NCBI GenBank assembly: GCA_963966185.1
Contig: CAWZYM010000301.1
Location: forward strand, 495,001-559,000
From: Rhabditoides inermis
Taxonomy: Eukaryota; Nematoda; Chromadorea; Rhabditida; Rhabditidae
DNA length: 64,000 nucleotides
Direction of reading: 5' to 3'
The notes under the pieces were generated by a model that had not been told where the DNA came from, made no database searches, and was given only the letters and a program-made list of their open reading frames with translations. Positions 44,155 to 59,402 of the stretch are shown here, in pieces. Position numbers and translations under genes: made by a program. The first letter of the stretch is position 1; each line of letters starts with the position of its first letter.

Positions 44155-47046
44155 CTACAACACACAATCAATGGCAAACGTTTCAAACACGGATTAGTGT
44201 GGTGCGCGGGCGAGAGTACATATGTCACTCTGACAAGTGTAAGACACGCGAATCTGCTACGCAAGACGAGGACATACGAGGGTTTAATAACTCTGCGCGA
44301 GTCGCGCGGCGTTGTATGATGCAACATGACATGTGTAGTCTCTCTCTTCGAACCGAATCTGACACCCTCTCGGCCGGGAGAGAGAGGACGTATCAGTCAG
44401 TGTGCACGGCACGCAAATGTGATTCAAAACGGGCGCGCAGCTTCCGCCCCGACTATCAGTAATGAGAGAAAAAGAGATTGTTGCGTGCGCGCGTCGCACG
44501 AGCGCATCCCAACCCGATTGAATCACCGGCCGCGCAGCCACAAAGAATAGTTGTACTAGTAGGTAGCGACGAGATTTCCGGCGTATGAATGTACAAGGCG
44601 TGTTTTGCACATTTCGCATTCGAGAGAGCGCATGCGAGAGCTCTATCCCGTCGAGAAAAACAGTACGCTATGCTCTCGGGGGTGACACAAATAAACAAAC
44701 AATCGCATGGGAGAGGCGACGGGAGGGAGAGGCGAGAATCAGAGAGGGGAGAATGCAATTTGTAGAGGTGAAAGAGCGGCGAGGCGGCAAGTGAGATTGA
44801 TGCGGTCACAGAGGGGCATGTTGTGTCGGTGTCCGGGCAAACCGCGTGCATAAGCATAGCAGGCGGTTTATGTAAACCCCACTACGCCTCTTTGACGCAC
44901 CGGAAGAGGACAAGAGACAATGAAAATAAACACGACATTCGAGATGGAGTAGAGTGGGTGACAGATGTGCGCGCATTAGACTGGTCCGTCCGTGATTGTT
45001 GGTTTAGAGGGGCGAGTGATATGGGGATGGGGCGGGCGTGGCATGGGTGGGATATGAGGGTTCGAGTGGGCGGGCGGTGCCATCTGTGCACAACGGACAG
45101 GTACACTAATCCGAGGATATTGCGAATTGCGTGTGGGGGTGAAGAGGGCTCTCGAACCGACCGCGCCGCCTTTTCTCCCTCGACAGACCCACGGAACTAT
45201 AGCAAGACATATTGTGATGTGTGGAAGCGCACCACAACAGACAATGATGATGAAAAGCGAGTGGTGAGAATAAGAAGAAAGAGGGCGGGGAGAGAGCCCT
45301 CACCGGTAGGCGTAAACAGACGTCGCGCACTGAAGGCTCGGGGGTTGATGCGAGGCCCCGCCCCCTGCGCGAGGGCGCACCTACCGTAACCGGAGGTGGG
45401 TGCCTCATTAGTTAAAGGCGAGAGGAGGCAGAGAGAGGGGAGATAAGGGTTGTAAATCTGCTGCGAGGTGAGAGCGGAGACGATTGTGCAATTTGTGGGC
45501 GTGGGCCGAGGGTTTTTATGACTGCGAATCTTATCTCCTCACCGCGAATTCGGTATGCGAGGTATGGCCGCGGGCGTCATCCCGCTGCTATCACTCTTCC
45601 TTTTATGGGGAAGAGTGCCGCAGGGCAAGCGAGTCTGCTCCAGATACCAGTAGTGCTCAGTGGAACAGCGGGGAGTCTGTTGAGTGAGTGAGTGAGTGAG
45701 TGAGTACAGATAGAGGTGAGAACAATTAAGATTAGAGCGTCTCAAATTTCTCTTGCCATTGTTTTGGGTAGAGTGCGCGACAGTTGATGAATGCCACACT
45801 TGTGGGAGTGGAACAACAGAGGTCAGTATGGCAACATGTGTTGATTGTGATAGATAAAGTGAGGAAGGGTGTTTGTAATGCTCACACTATAGCGAGTAGT
45901 GAGCAACACATCGATAGATCATTCCCCGATCCGCGCGCCATAGCCGATTCATCATATGAGGAGAGGTTGGAGTCGGGAGGAGAGGGTGCGAGCGGCACGG
46001 GACCGAATGATCGAGTTGATCAGCAGAGGGTCCGCTAGGATATGAATAGGAGTATCGAACACATGATTGGAGTGGGACCTGCAGTGATACGGATATATGC
46101 AGAGCATGGTATGAATAGTGGTGCGGACTATTCCCTATTGTGATATCTACGGGTGCCGGCCGGAGCAATCTACCTGCTGCCGCTGCCACTGTCGATTCAT
46201 CCCGTTTCCGGTCATTGACACTGCTAATGGGTGTGCAGGTTGCGAGTAGTCAGAGGCTCAGAGGGCACATCAAAAGGAGGGAGGGCTAGATCGATACCAC
46301 ATTGGGATCGATTCATTGAGAGAATCGTTGCGGACATTGTGGACAACAAGGAAGACGTGCAACATGTTTGGATATATGTTGGCAATATGTTTTCTCTCAA
46401 TGGGAGATTATAATTGTGCAGCACATGGGGCCAGCTGGTATGTGTGAATGGGGAAGAGGCAAGGGAGAGAGAGACAGTATAGTGCGTGGCTATACTGCTT
46501 ATTACAAGTAATGAATGCGATTACGAGTGTTGGTGTTGGCAGGGGTTGCGCAACCGTGGCTGGGTCGAGGCGAGCCGAGATGGTCGCGCGAGACAAATGG
46601 GTTGTGCACACACATGCATATCACAACACCAACTGTGACATGTGGCAGATATGCGCTGCCTAATTTGCCAGGTAAACACTGCGCAGCGGGGCATCTGTGG
46701 TGGAGAATGAGTGAGAGGAAGGAAGTGACGTACTAGTTGGTTGCATGATACTAGAGGACTCGAGAACTACAGTACGATTACAATGCTGGTTCCTGGTGCG
46801 AGTATACGGATGCAGAAAAAGCGCAGGTTCATTGGATCATAGTGGTACTAGAACTAGAATTCTGGGTGATCTGCTGAATAGTGACTAGTTGATTGGAGGG
46901 TGGATTGTACTAGTGAGCTGACAAACGACGTCGTGAATGATATAGTGACTCGCTCTGGACACACTCATTTCCTTTCCGCCGCTCTGTGTTCGCAAATGGG
47001 AGAGGTGATGAATGGTAGTGAGGCCTGCTGTTCCATTGCTTTTGCA

Positions 47047-47095
<49 letters not shown>

Positions 47096-50000
47096 GTCTA
47101 TTCACGGAGTAGGGATATGCATGACCATTGGAATGACCGCACGGCACGGAAGGGCGAGCGTGGGAGGGAGGGAGGCTCGATGACCCCGTCTATGGTAATT
47201 TACAGCCAGCGGCCTGCACTCGGTCGTCTCTACTGCTTCTCATTAGAGTGCGCGAAGGAGAGGGGGAGAGGCCCCATTGGGCGCCCATTGAGTGCGTTGA
47301 TATACTGTCATGGGAATGTGCCTTCGTTAGTGTTGTGTTGCTTTGTTGCTGGTGTCTGGCATGGACTGGCCTTTCCAAGGAGATCTCAAGACGTGTAAAC
47401 ACGACTGAAGAGGGTCGAAAAGCCGCAAAGCCTAATGCAGTGCACATCCAATTAGTATGGTGGCAGTGGTACGGCGAGATCAAAGCGGCGGTTGCGTCAG
47501 AGGACTTTCGGATGGCGCTTCTCCTCTTCCCTGCGACTGGCGACTATGGAGGGCCCTTGACGCGCGACCTCGCGACTTCCAATGATTGCCGTTCTAATTA
47601 TAATTACAGTACTCTCGAGGCGGCGGTAGGGTATCGTATGTCCTAATGAAGACGGCGGGATTCGCGCCGCATGCATGAATGGGGAAGGAGAGCGGCGAGA
47701 TGAGGGGAATACGGTAGTATACACCTATGGCCGGATACCGGTAATGGAGAGAAGATGGGATGATTGTTTGTGTGCGGGGGAGATGAGATGAGAGGGGCGG
47801 CATCTTGAAAGGCGAACCGTGTTTTGTGTGCACATGAAAGTTTCATAGAGGGAAGAAGGGGGATCATTCCTTTACTTGCTATTTATGTCCGTATGTTTTG
47901 GGAGATTAATTGTTATGCGTACACATTTTACACCAGTGATTGTTTATATATTCTATCCAACTTGGACTTGAGTGTATTTCCTCTGACCGACTCCGGCTCT
48001 CAGGGGAGTCATCATCTCTCTCTCTCACGATGAAATTGTGTCGGGAGGAGTGGGATGAAATTCGAAATTAGCATATTCGAGTAGTTTGATGACAGCTGTG
48101 AGATGGACCGAATTGCGGCGGCGCGGGGAGAGAGGAGAGAGGGGATCATAATAATCCATGTCAGCCTAATTACTGTGCTGGCATGCGCATGTTATGGGTT
48201 GGTGAAGGGAGGAATGAGGGTGACTCGAGGTCACACAACACACAACAATGTGCTTTTTTACTGATTGAGTATGTGATCTGAGGGGACTGGATATCGAATA
48301 ATATAAACAGATTTAGCCACATTGTAAAGAAACCGTGTTTGTATGTAATTGAAATGTATATATAGTCTATAGTTCTATGCTCGCAATAAGTTGCGTGCGG
48401 TGGGGTAGATAGTAGATTAGAGGAATAACGTGCAAAACAAGAGAGGCAGACCGTTATGACACCGTATTTCGAACTGCAAGCGAGGTAGATCGAAAACTAT
48501 CGCTCTGGCGCAGGCTATGTAAACCTTAGAATAGAAATTACTTTTTTTCAAAATGATTCTATACTTATGAAACTAACTTGTTATGCGTTATGATATCCAT
48601 GAAAATGTTGGATGATCCGGTTCCAGTGTTCCAGTCATTTGGCGGTCACTCGTAATGGGCTAACTAGTAGTAGAGTAATGAGTGCGCACGTAATTAGCTT
48701 GTTTACTGCGTATCCTGATTTCACATTCGCCCATACACCCTCTAAAAGGATATGATTCCCAGAGATAGCATACGGTATGTCTAATCTCATTGAGAGGAGA
48801 GGTGTAATATTCTCGCTCTTGTGATAACCGGGCAGATGTTGGACAGTGTTATTATTTTATATAATCTCGTGATATTGGATGTGCTCTCGTATTAGGTATG
48901 CGGTAATAGAGTGTTATGTGTGGGGAGAGCCGTCTGCCGATTCAGCCCTCAGGGCACTAATCAAATCAAGGGGTGAGATTGGGTGATCCGAGGAAGGAGA
49001 GGAGGGGAGAGGAGAGAGGGAGAGTGGCAATATGCCGTATGGTCTAATTCCGAGATAATCACTGGGTTGGAGGAGTGGCTGAAATGTGCGGAATATGGAC
49101 GGGGACGGGGATACTGTGGCGATTAGAACACGGTTCAGGGAACAGACAGCTATATTTGAATAGACCAAGCAACCATGGTTCACGATTTGGTTTTTAGAAA
49201 GGGTATATCGAATTTACCCTTGCCAATTGTTTGAAATGCAGTAAGTGTTATGGTGACTGACTAGTGATTGTTTATACGTTGTGTATGTTCAGAGTACATA
49301 TTGCATAAATGTGTTATTCAGAAGTTATGCTGATGATTATGCCGCTATGTGGTAATATTCGTGTTTGATTCAGAAGTTATGCTGATGATTATGCCGCTAT
49401 GTGGTAATATTCGTGTTTGATAGTCGCGGTGTTGGCAGTGATTATATGCGCAGTGTGCAGGTGCGCGCTCATTCCTCCGCTGATTGCCCGCCCTGTCTTT
49501 TCGCCTTCTCGGGTGTCGCATTTCGCACACTCACATTGTATCCACCCAGCCACGGCTTGTAATTAGCGTGCGCAATTTGTGGATGACCTCCTCCCTCCTT
49601 GCAGTCTCTGTCGGTCCGCCACTCGCGCAATGATTGAATGAAGATGTGGTGGTCCCTTTGCTTCCTGGCTGCTGAGGGTGTTGACAAAGCCAATTAGTGC
49701 AGTGAATGCGCGACCGGATATGAGCACGGATCGGGGTGATTGGGTGAGATGGGAGTGGGAGAGGAGAGAAGAAGCTAGATGATTGGAGGAGAGGGAGCAG
49801 AACAGACATACTACCGGAGTCTATACAGCACACTTTTCCGAATTTGTCCGAAAAATGATTACTTCTTGCGCTGATATTTTGTATGCAGTACACAGTGAGC
49901 CTGCCAGGGAACGGATGAAGACACTAGCAAAAGCTAACTGATGGAACAACTGTCAAGTTTTATGAATGTGTTTTGCTCAGAGTAGGATTTTCCTCGTCAC

Positions 50001-50904
50001 ACCAGGGAACTGAAGTACTCGCTAGGCGCTAGCATTTCTTGCTGTCACAGCAGTGCTTTCACAGGGACATCATTCGTCGATGGGCGTCAAAGTATCGTAT
50101 TGGCTTCGACGTTGCACGTTGGTCGTTGGCCACAGTGATCTCATCATCTCTCCCAATAGAGCTATCATAAGATTATCATTAGTCGATACTGGTTATCGGT
50201 CTGCATATTTTCCTTATCTGTTCCGTGTTACTAATTCGATAGTAGCCTGTAAGCATTCTCGTTCCTGCTCAAATATCAGATTGTGGATGTAGTACTCTGA
50301 GTTGTCTGGATCTCGTTCATCTTGTGATAGAGTCTAGGGTATCTTTGATTTTTAGTGTTATGTGTCTTGCCGCGGAGAGAGTGCACGATTTGAGAGATCT
50401 AGAGAATTAGAGATCACGTGGCAAATGAAGAAGTGTGTATTATCGTCATGCGAATGCGGAAACGTGATTTGATAATCTCAGGCGATCAGCATTGCATATA
50501 AATATCGTACCTATCTGAAACTCTTTCCGATTTTGCACGCAATACTTTGTGTTCGCCCGCCCATCAAATAGCTATGAAAAAATCGCTGCGTCGGCACATT
50601 TCCACTGTTTTCACACTGGCTGAGCGCGGAAAGAGTCAAAGACCCGAAATTTGTGATATTATTTAGCGACCCCTTTCTATTATTTGCCGGTCTATTCGAA
50701 TCAGCCTCGGAATTTTTGAGATCAACAGAGAGAGACATTGACATATCTTGTTTTGCATGGTATCCCGATGTGCTCACGTGCGATTACGGTAGTCTCGAGG
50801 AGTATAAATAGGTGTTTATTATAGCATCCTCTATTTTCTATTCTCGTTGTGCACTGTGTATATATTTATTTTCTCAGACGAGAAGACGTTTCTGATCGTG
50901 AACG
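44155..50904. other. Gene-poor 6.7-kb region between divergent genes
   Basis: This lies between the divergent EGF-repeat gene (minus) and the GPCPD1-like gene (plus). No open frame here has splice-consistent extension or a recognisable domain. Visible structure is limited to simple repeats: a (TGAG)n run near 45683-45703 and a (CT)n run at about 47051-47086, plus a 52-bp tandem duplication at 49317-49420. Regulatory sequence for both neighbours presumably lies here, but I cannot point to specific sites. Confidence 0.5.
49317..49420. repeat. Perfect 52-bp tandem duplication
   Basis: A unit starting TTCAGAAGTTATGCTGATGA occurs at 49317 and again at 49369 with no differences, indicating a very recent duplication or an assembly artefact. 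Confidence 0.92.
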
Positions 50905-53420
50905 ATGACGATTTACAATACTCCACGCAAGAACGCACCTCCTGGCAATGTGGGTTTTTTCTCGACTTCGTTTTTTTTTTTAAAAAAAAAAATAAAAAAT
51001 ACAGAGACCATTTTTATGCATAATGATGTATTCGTCAATATAAATATAAATTAGTTCACAAGAAAACATGTAAATTTCGGTAATAAGAAAAGCCTGTCGC
51101 TCATCCATCAATCAGCGATTGTTTTGTGTGCGGTTCCCACGACGTCAGTTGTTGAAAGCTTCGTTTTTCTCGGCCCTCGTGTTGTTGATTGACCATGCGC
51201 ACATGCGAGCAGACTGCAAACGAAAAGATCTTGACTCGAGTCTGCAGCATCTGCATCCCTCCCCCTCCTCCTCTCCCTCTTCTTGATCAATTGATCATTG
51301 CGCTGTGATGTTCGCACGTTTCGAGAGTGTAAATGTTAGTCGTCATCGAGATGAGGGTTGAGGATTGTGCAGGTTGCAGGAAGTCACTCCACAACTGTAA
51401 TGCGGTACATCGCACTACGTGCCAGCGTGCTAGGTGTAGACACGTGTGTGCGTCTAAACATGATTAGTGATTAGGTGGTGATATCACGGATCGCGTGTTC
51501 CGGCCGCCGGCCCTATCGTCTCCCCCCACTCTCATGTATCCCTTCGACTTTGTTCTTCTGCTTTCTTCTGTCTCCTTCGAAATGCGATCCGAAATGACGA
51601 CGAATCAGTCGCAAAGCCGTCTGCGCACTGTCTTGTCTACCATGGCAGTTATCTTTTATCGCACGATTACTTGGCCTCTGATTTGTTCTTTGAATAGTTT
51701 AGTGGTATTTATGGAGTTGTCTTTCCATATTTGGCAGGAACAGGATATTGTGTGAGGCAGAGGCAGTGTTTGGTAGTTCTTTGGTGTATTATATATGCCG
51801 TGCACTTTCTTCTAGTTGTCGTCGACATGTCTTGTCTTGGCTGGGATAGAAACACGATGGTCACAACAATTTGTTGTCTCACCCACTCATTCGTAACGAG
51901 AGTGTGTTATCAAATGTCGCTGTGCCGCTGATATCTCACTGCCTAGGGTGGTGATTGGACCATGTACTTTATAAGTAGTACTTGTTAGCTATTCCAGTCT
52001 TCTGATAGGATTGAACTCTTCATTCATACAATATGTACATATTTTTGTCGCAGAAAAAAAATATAATAGAATATCGTTACGCTTTTCTATGGATTTGTAG
52101 TAACACGTTCACGGTATTTTGTATATTTTTGTAATGCTAATCTCATGAAGAGCCGACCATAGTACCCATTGATTTTTCTTACTGCTATGTAAACATCGCG
52201 TTTTTTGTAAGAAATTAGTGTTGCATTAAAATGTTCATACAAAGTTTATATTCTTCGAAACGTTTTTTGTGTGTGTGAATGCAGTTTTGAATGAAGTTTT
52301 CTTCTAATTTCCCCCGACGAAAGCCGGGTGCCTCTGCGTCTCTGCCCTTCCCGCTTGTTCCCGCAATCGATGTCCGTCTACGTCTCTCACTCTCTGCCCT
52401 CTCACCTCTCTCTCCCTTACAGCTAGCCAGTGAGACCCATGGAAGCGAAGCTCTCACAAATTCCGCCACGTGACTCTTGTGATTTCTATTGCTTTATCGA
52501 TTGATTTATTGCAATTTGGTTTGATTGTTTTGCGAGGCGCGGGGCTTTCGTTGGAAGCGAGAAGCGAGCCGAGCCTGGGCTTTTGAAACCGACTGAGCCT
52601 TTGAATACACTTCAAGCCTCTTCACACTGGCAATGCATTTGGAATCGAGTCTGATTAGAAATTCGGCCGGTGCAATGTGCACCTCATATTATTGTCTGGG
52701 ATGGAGAGAGAAGGGAGAGAGGTAGACACTTTATGTGCATTCTCTGCACTATTCGGCCTACTGATAGTGTGATATGTGATTCACTGAGTCCACGCGGTCT
52801 GCTCGTATCTTGCATGTTTACCTGTCATGATGTCACAGACGCGTGATTGACTGACGTCTCTCTTTCCACACGTGGGATTTGAGATACATGACACTGAGAG
52901 AAAGGGTGGGAGGTCATTTTTTTCTCCGCCCGTGCCCGTCGAGTTCATTGTTCTCGTCACATTCGCTTTCATCAGTGTTGTGATAAGGCGATCACAGTGG
53001 TTTCCTTGGTAGTCGGCAGTAGTTTATTTGTACTTTTTTGTAACGTATTGGCATTCTCGCGATTGCGTCTGGATTCTGGATGTTGAAACCGTGGATATCA
53101 CAAGTCCCCGTCTCCCACGGGTATCCTACGAGGATTCTGGCTTTGAGTGAGAAAGGAGAAGACTCTGTTGTTTCCAGATGGACAGATAGTGTGGAATGTT
53201 TATGTTCCATCCTATCTCTCTCCCCTTCTCTTCACCCCCTCTCCTCTCTCTCCACATGTTTAGTTCAGCAACATGTGGATTATGTCCAATTTGTTATGTC
53301 CAATTCTCGACAGATAGAATTGCCCAAATTCTGCCGTCGTCCCATGCCAATTCAATTTATCTGTCTGTCTCTTTGTTGGGTTTCTACTACGCTCGCGCTC
53401 GCTTGCGTGTTTGCGTCACG

Positions 53421-53454
<34 letters not shown>

Positions 53455-56400
53455 ATGAAATCACAATCATAAAATATCTGAGAAATGAAGGCGTCGTGAG
53501 AGCCGAGAGCCAGAGAGCATGAGAGCCAAATGCTCCCAATTATGGGTGTAGCGAAATGTGAGACTGTTGTTTTTGTCTCGTCTCGGCTATGCGTATTTTA
53601 GATGATGTTATTGATTTATCGATTATTGTTTCAGATGGTGATTGTCCGCTTCTGCGTGGAAGCGGATGAGCTCCAGCCGGGTGACAGCATCCAGGTATAT
53701 CGATTTATTGATTATTGATTTTACACAACTGTGCAGTGTATCGTACTACAGTATTTGTTGAGGTGGTGGGGTCGTGTGAGGACCTCGGTCTGTGGGATCC
53801 CGCCCACGCACTCATGCTTACTCCCGACCAGGAGAACCCGTGAGTTTTTTCCTCCCCTCTTTCTCTGTATCCCCTTCCCTCATCTGAAGTCTGAATAGGA
53901 GAGCCGGACAGTCCAGCTAGCACATCCATTGTTTTCCAGTAAGCGTTGGACTGGCTTCATCGAGACTTCGGAGGAGACGATCAAGTTTCGATACTTTATC
54001 AGCTACATGCTGACTGGCGATGAAGGAGACAGGATGGTGGGTGCATTCATTTTTCATCATACAAGAAGGGATGATTTTGTGTTGTTGCAGGTGATTTCTC
54101 TGTGGGAGTCTTTCCTGCTGCCTCGTTGTGTGCTCACCAGAGTGGAACAGAAGGACGGAGAGTGTCGCAACTCCCAGACCGACCTATTCGGATTCTACGG
54201 TGCGTTTGACATTTGAGATGATCGAGTTTGTGATTTATTCGCAGAGAGAGAGAGAGAGAAAGAGAGTAGTTTTGTGTTCAGCGGGCCGCCGCCTTGTATC
54301 GGAGGGTTGGCTGCAGCACGAGGAGGAGAACCAGATCCTGCTGCGAGTCCACGGAAACTCACTCAAGTACTACAAGAAGGTACGCATTCTCCCCTTGCAC
54401 CATGTTCAGTAAGTTACCACATATATGTGTTTGTACAGGGTCAGACGGGCGCGGGTCGATTGCGAGTCACTCCACTGGATGTGAGGAGGAGGACGGTGAG
54501 TCACTGTTTCACAATCAGTATGTGTATGATTCATGTGTCATGCTGAACTGAGATGATGACCCGAGTGAATGAGGTGCTGCAGGCTTTCTCTGGAACCGTG
54601 GACGACGATGAGCATGAGGAGGAGGACATCGAACACTACAACTACGACAGCCACTCCAGCACCACCGTCGGGGTACGTCTATCTCCCGTCTCTCTCTCTC
54701 CCTTCTTTTCTCCCATTTGTGTCTGTTTGCAGAACCTCTCTTCCTCCACCCCTCAATTCGCGTCGCAGCCGGCAGATGGCTGTATGTTCCTCAATGGCAG
54801 CGACTACCTGGTGTTCAAGACGCACTCGGTCGCCGTCGAGCACCTCGCATTCTACATCGAAGTCATCGACGCCGACGGAAAGAAGGTATGCGCGTTCGTT
54901 CAATCATGGTAGTAGTAGTAGATGGGAGGACTGGAAGCATTGTTCAACTGTTGTCTATTGCAGGCCTCGTGCTACGCGCTTCCGTCTTCCCTCAATGACA
55001 CGTTCGGACTCACCTCGCTCCCTTTCATCACGAAGAGCGGACGGCCGGTCGGACAGCTGAGTGGTGGGTGCACATGTCTGTCCATACTACACATATCTCA
55101 CCCCGATCATCAGTGAGTAACGATTACATTTTGTCGCGTGGATCTGGAGACGCCTCCAGTCAATTTATCGAATTCAGAGTTGACGTTTCAGTCGAGTACC
55201 TGTTCGTTCGCAGTCTGCACCGGCCCCACCCCCGTCAGACTATGGAGACGTCATTCAGGTGGGCGTGACAATGAGGGGCGGAGTATATTCTATATTCCAG
55301 TCGTCACTGGAAGAAGCGCACGACGCTCGAGGTCGGCCATCGCGGCATGGGCAACTCGTACACAAAGTGAGTGGGCGGTGCTTGTAGGGGCGGAGCCTAT
55401 TCCCTGCTTGTTAGGTTCGCCGCCGCCCGCGAGAACACGATTCACTCGCTCAACTCTGCCGCTGAGAACGGCGCGGATTTTGTCGAGTTTGACGTGCAGC
55501 TCACCAAGGATAAGGTGGGTGGGCGTGGCTAGAGTGGGCGTGGTCACGGCGGGCGTTGCAGGTGGCGGTCATCTACCACGACTTCCACGTGTTGGTGTCT
55601 GTGGCGAAGCGCGTTCCGGAGATGGTCGACCTCTCGCTGCTCGATGATCAGTCAGTCCTCTCTCTTGTTCATTTCCAATATTTGTCTCCCAAGTTGTGTT
55701 TGTATCACCAAGTGGTCACAGCTGACTGATTGCTGTTGCAGTGCGGACTCGTCCCTCAACTACCACGAGATGGCGGTCAAGGACCTGAAGCTCAAGCAGT
55801 GCAAGCTGCTCATGCTGGACCACTGCGCCGTCTCCGTGAGTCACCCTCTCACACTTGTCACATCCTTCCACTCCATCTCCATTGTCCCTCTTGGCTCCTT
55901 CCGTTGATATGATTCTTTCTTATGTTTCCTTTTTTTGCTTTGTGTTTTGTGTTCCCTATGCACACTTCACTATCAATTTGAATTGAATGTCTTTCAGAGG
56001 CCGAAATCGGACGTGGAAGTGAAGAAGCTTGTGGGCGATTCGTGCGAGGCGGATGACCTCAAGGTACTGATAACTGATTGGAATACCTGTTGTTAACCTG
56101 TTGGTAACCTGTTGTTAACCTGTGCACCCCCTCCCTTCCAGCCATTTCCCACTCTGCTCGAGGCTCTCAACAAGGTCAACTCCGACGTCGGATTCAACGT
56201 CGAAGTCAAGTACCCCATGATGCAGAATGTAAGAGGGCGGGGCCTAGAGGGCGGGACTTGAAAATATTTCCGGAAGCAAAAGAAACTGCATATGGAATGC
56301 ACATCGTACACTGAGTGATGATACGGAACCAAGAAGTGTATTAGGTATGGAATATAATTTTCTTTCGAAAAGTACGTAAGTAAAGAGAAGAGGTTTGTCT

Positions 56401-59351
56401 GGATCTGATTCAACAAAAGCACATGCATAAAATCTCTTTGCAGCTGACTAAAATATCAAAACAAACCTGCTCTTTCGAATCACTCTGAAATGTGTTTTTA
56501 AACATTAAAAAATATAATGTAAGATGACTGTGAAATAGGCCAAATTTTTATTATAATTCACTATAAATATATTATTATAATGCATAATATTTATGTTCTA
56601 TTTTCATAAATTCGAAAGAGCAGGTTTGTTTTGATATTTTAGTCAGCTGCAAAGAGATTTTATGCATGTGCTTTTGTTGAATCATATCCAGACAAACCTC
56701 TTCTCTTTACTTACGTACTTTTCGAAAGAAAATGGATGTCCTTTTCTCAAATTTCGAAGAAATTTTTTCACATTGGTGAATTACGAAAATAAAACATACA
56801 TATTACAAACTCACTAGTCAGAATGTCATGATTGAAAATACAAATAACTTATACAACACTACTACATCTACATAGTAATATTCACTGGTTTGAAATTATA
56901 AAATAGTTTCTGTGATTCCCGCTTTTTTGAAACTGATAGATCTTGTGTTGCCGAACAATGTTGTGTTATATACGAATGTATCTAAATTAGAAACCTTCGA
57001 AATAGCTTGGTCCAATCGCTTACGCCTCTGTCGGTCGCTCATTGACGCGCGCTACACACGTTACAAATTTCTCTCTTCTTCCCTTCATCTCCTAAGCAGT
57101 TCCATTACCTAGCAAGTTACTAGGTAGTCGAAATGAAATTCTACTACGAGTAAACTAGCCATTCTTCACTAGTTATCATGTAATATCTCGAGTGCATGTA
57201 CCGTTAAAAGTTTGATTATCAGCAGTTATACAACCGTCGACCTAACCAATAAGAGGACTGACCTAAGGCTCTCGAGTACAAGTCGCTAGCTGCTTTCAAT
57301 TGGTCCATTAATTAATGCAATGAATTTGGATCAGATGACGTCACATACTTCTGACTAGAGGCTCACGAAAGTTGTGAGGGTGGTCGTCACTCCACCGTGA
57401 CTAGCGGTACATCATTGGCCGCCGAGAGGATTGAACTCGGGACCTTTCGCATGATAGCTGCGCGCAGATCCACTGCGCTAGCCACCCCATATTCTCAAAG
57501 AAGTTTCATCATGATGTGGAATAGCTCAAGTGGTAGGGTGAGGGCGCACTGGTGCTAGCCAGGCGCGTTCGATCTTCATATCTGCCAGCTTGTTTTGCGA
57601 ATGTTTTGCGATGTTTGCAAATGAATTCGAATGTTGCTTTTGGAATCATTTATGTATGCACATACGTATCATATAAAACAGACTTCATTAGATTCTGAGC
57701 CACTGAAACCTCGGTCATGAATTGTAATTGCAGAGCCGAGTGCGTTAAACTGATATCCCTTATTATATTTTAATGGCAGTATTACTGTTAGAATTGGGAA
57801 GCTGTGGCACAGAGATCAAAGCAGCCTCACCCGCACCGCTCAGCTCCTCCCCTATTCGCACGTTCTTTAACTGCCGAGCGCTCTCACTCGCCCTCTCTTC
57901 ACCGATCGATCCATTTGATTTCAGGCCGGCTGCCCATTCCGGCTCGCACGAGAAAGAGAGTGCGCGCAGAGAGCGTGCGCAAGTGAGAGCATCAGACGGT
58001 CTGGAGAGAAAGAAAGTGGCTGATCGAAAAGCGGGGCATGCTCGGCTGGAAGAAGAGAGAGCGCGCAGAGAGCGTACGCTCGTGAGAGAGCCAAGAGACC
58101 GGGATGTGAGAGTGGCTGAGCGAAAGGCGGGGCATGAGCGTTCGGCCAATCAGATTGCACTGACAGTGGGCCGAGCGACCAATGAGCGCAGAGTGCAGTG
58201 GGCGGGACTTACGTGATGCGCGTCGTCGTCGTCGTCGTCGTAAACACGTTTAGTGGCAGAATGAGCGAAAGTTGTTTTGGATATTTTGGATGCCGCAACC
58301 GATATTTATTTCTTGTATCATACTCATAAGTCTTGTCAAATGATATTCTAACAAAAAAACACATAATATGGAGTATATCGTATTGGGATAGAGGAAATTG
58401 AGTATGCCTTGGGGGTGACGCGCTGCGCGCGTCAAAGATCAAGACAAACGGGCGGCGCTGCGCGCCGCCCTCAATAAGTAGTTGACATTTGTCTACAACG
58501 ATCTGTTTAGTAACAGACAAATAAGGGCTGCTCCGTATCCGATCTCACATGTTTTCGTGAACCCGTCTCCCATTTCAGGATGGTATACACGAGTGCTCGA
58601 ACTACTTTGAACGCAACGAATTCGTCGACATCATCCTCGCAGATGTGCTGAACAACGCCGGAGGAAGGAGGATCATGTTCAGCTCATTCGATCCCGACAT
58701 CTGTTCGCTGTGAGTGGGCGGGGCGTGAAGAGGCGTGGCCAATTGTCGATTTCAGTATCGCCATGAAACAGAACCGCTATCCGGTGCTGTTCCTTTGCAT
58801 CGGAGAGACGGAGAGGTACACTCCCTTCAAGGACCAGCGCTCTTCCACCTCACTCACCGCTGTCCACTTCGCAGCCGGCGCCGGCATTCTCGTGAGTGGG
58901 CGGGGTCTCAGTGGGCGGAGCCTAAACCTGTTTCTATAGGGCGTGAACTTTCACAGCGAGGATCTGCTCAAGGACGCGCGTCCGGTGAAGAAGGCGACCG
59001 ATTTCGGACTGGTTAGTGGGCGGGGTTAGAAAGGGCGGAGTCTGAGTGAGTGTCTTTGCAGGTGTCTTTCGTGTGGGGCGACGACCTCAATCACCGCGAG
59101 AACATCCCCTACTTCAAGAAGGAGCTCTGCGTCGATGGAATCATCTACGACCGGTGAGTGGGCGGGACTTGGAGGGGCGGAGCATGAAGTGCGTGTTGCA
59201 GTATCGGTGAGGAGGAGAGGAGGCAGAACGTGTTTCTGGTGGAGCGGGAGCAGAAGAGGGCGCTGTTCCTTGTCAATTCCGGCGCCAACACACCCGTCCG
59301 ACCCGGCAGCCCGCAGTGTATGTAACGCCTCCACTTCTACTTATCTATCGG

Positions 59352-59402
<51 letters not shown>

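Noticed and set aside
44284..47500. Several 100-190-aa frames in the gene-poor region
   Set aside because: No conserved motif, no consistent splice junctions and biased composition; treated as chance open frames.
55138..55300. Alternative reading of GPCPD1 exon 11 giving SDYGDVIQ
   Set aside because: The other frame gives [13 protein letters not shown] and joins in phase to the WKKR...GHRG exon, and the total coding length is divisible by three only with that choice.
57773..58216. 147-aa Arg/Glu-rich open frame
   Set aside because: It lies inside a GPCPD1 intron, is built from an internal direct repeat, and shows no splice structure or family resemblance.
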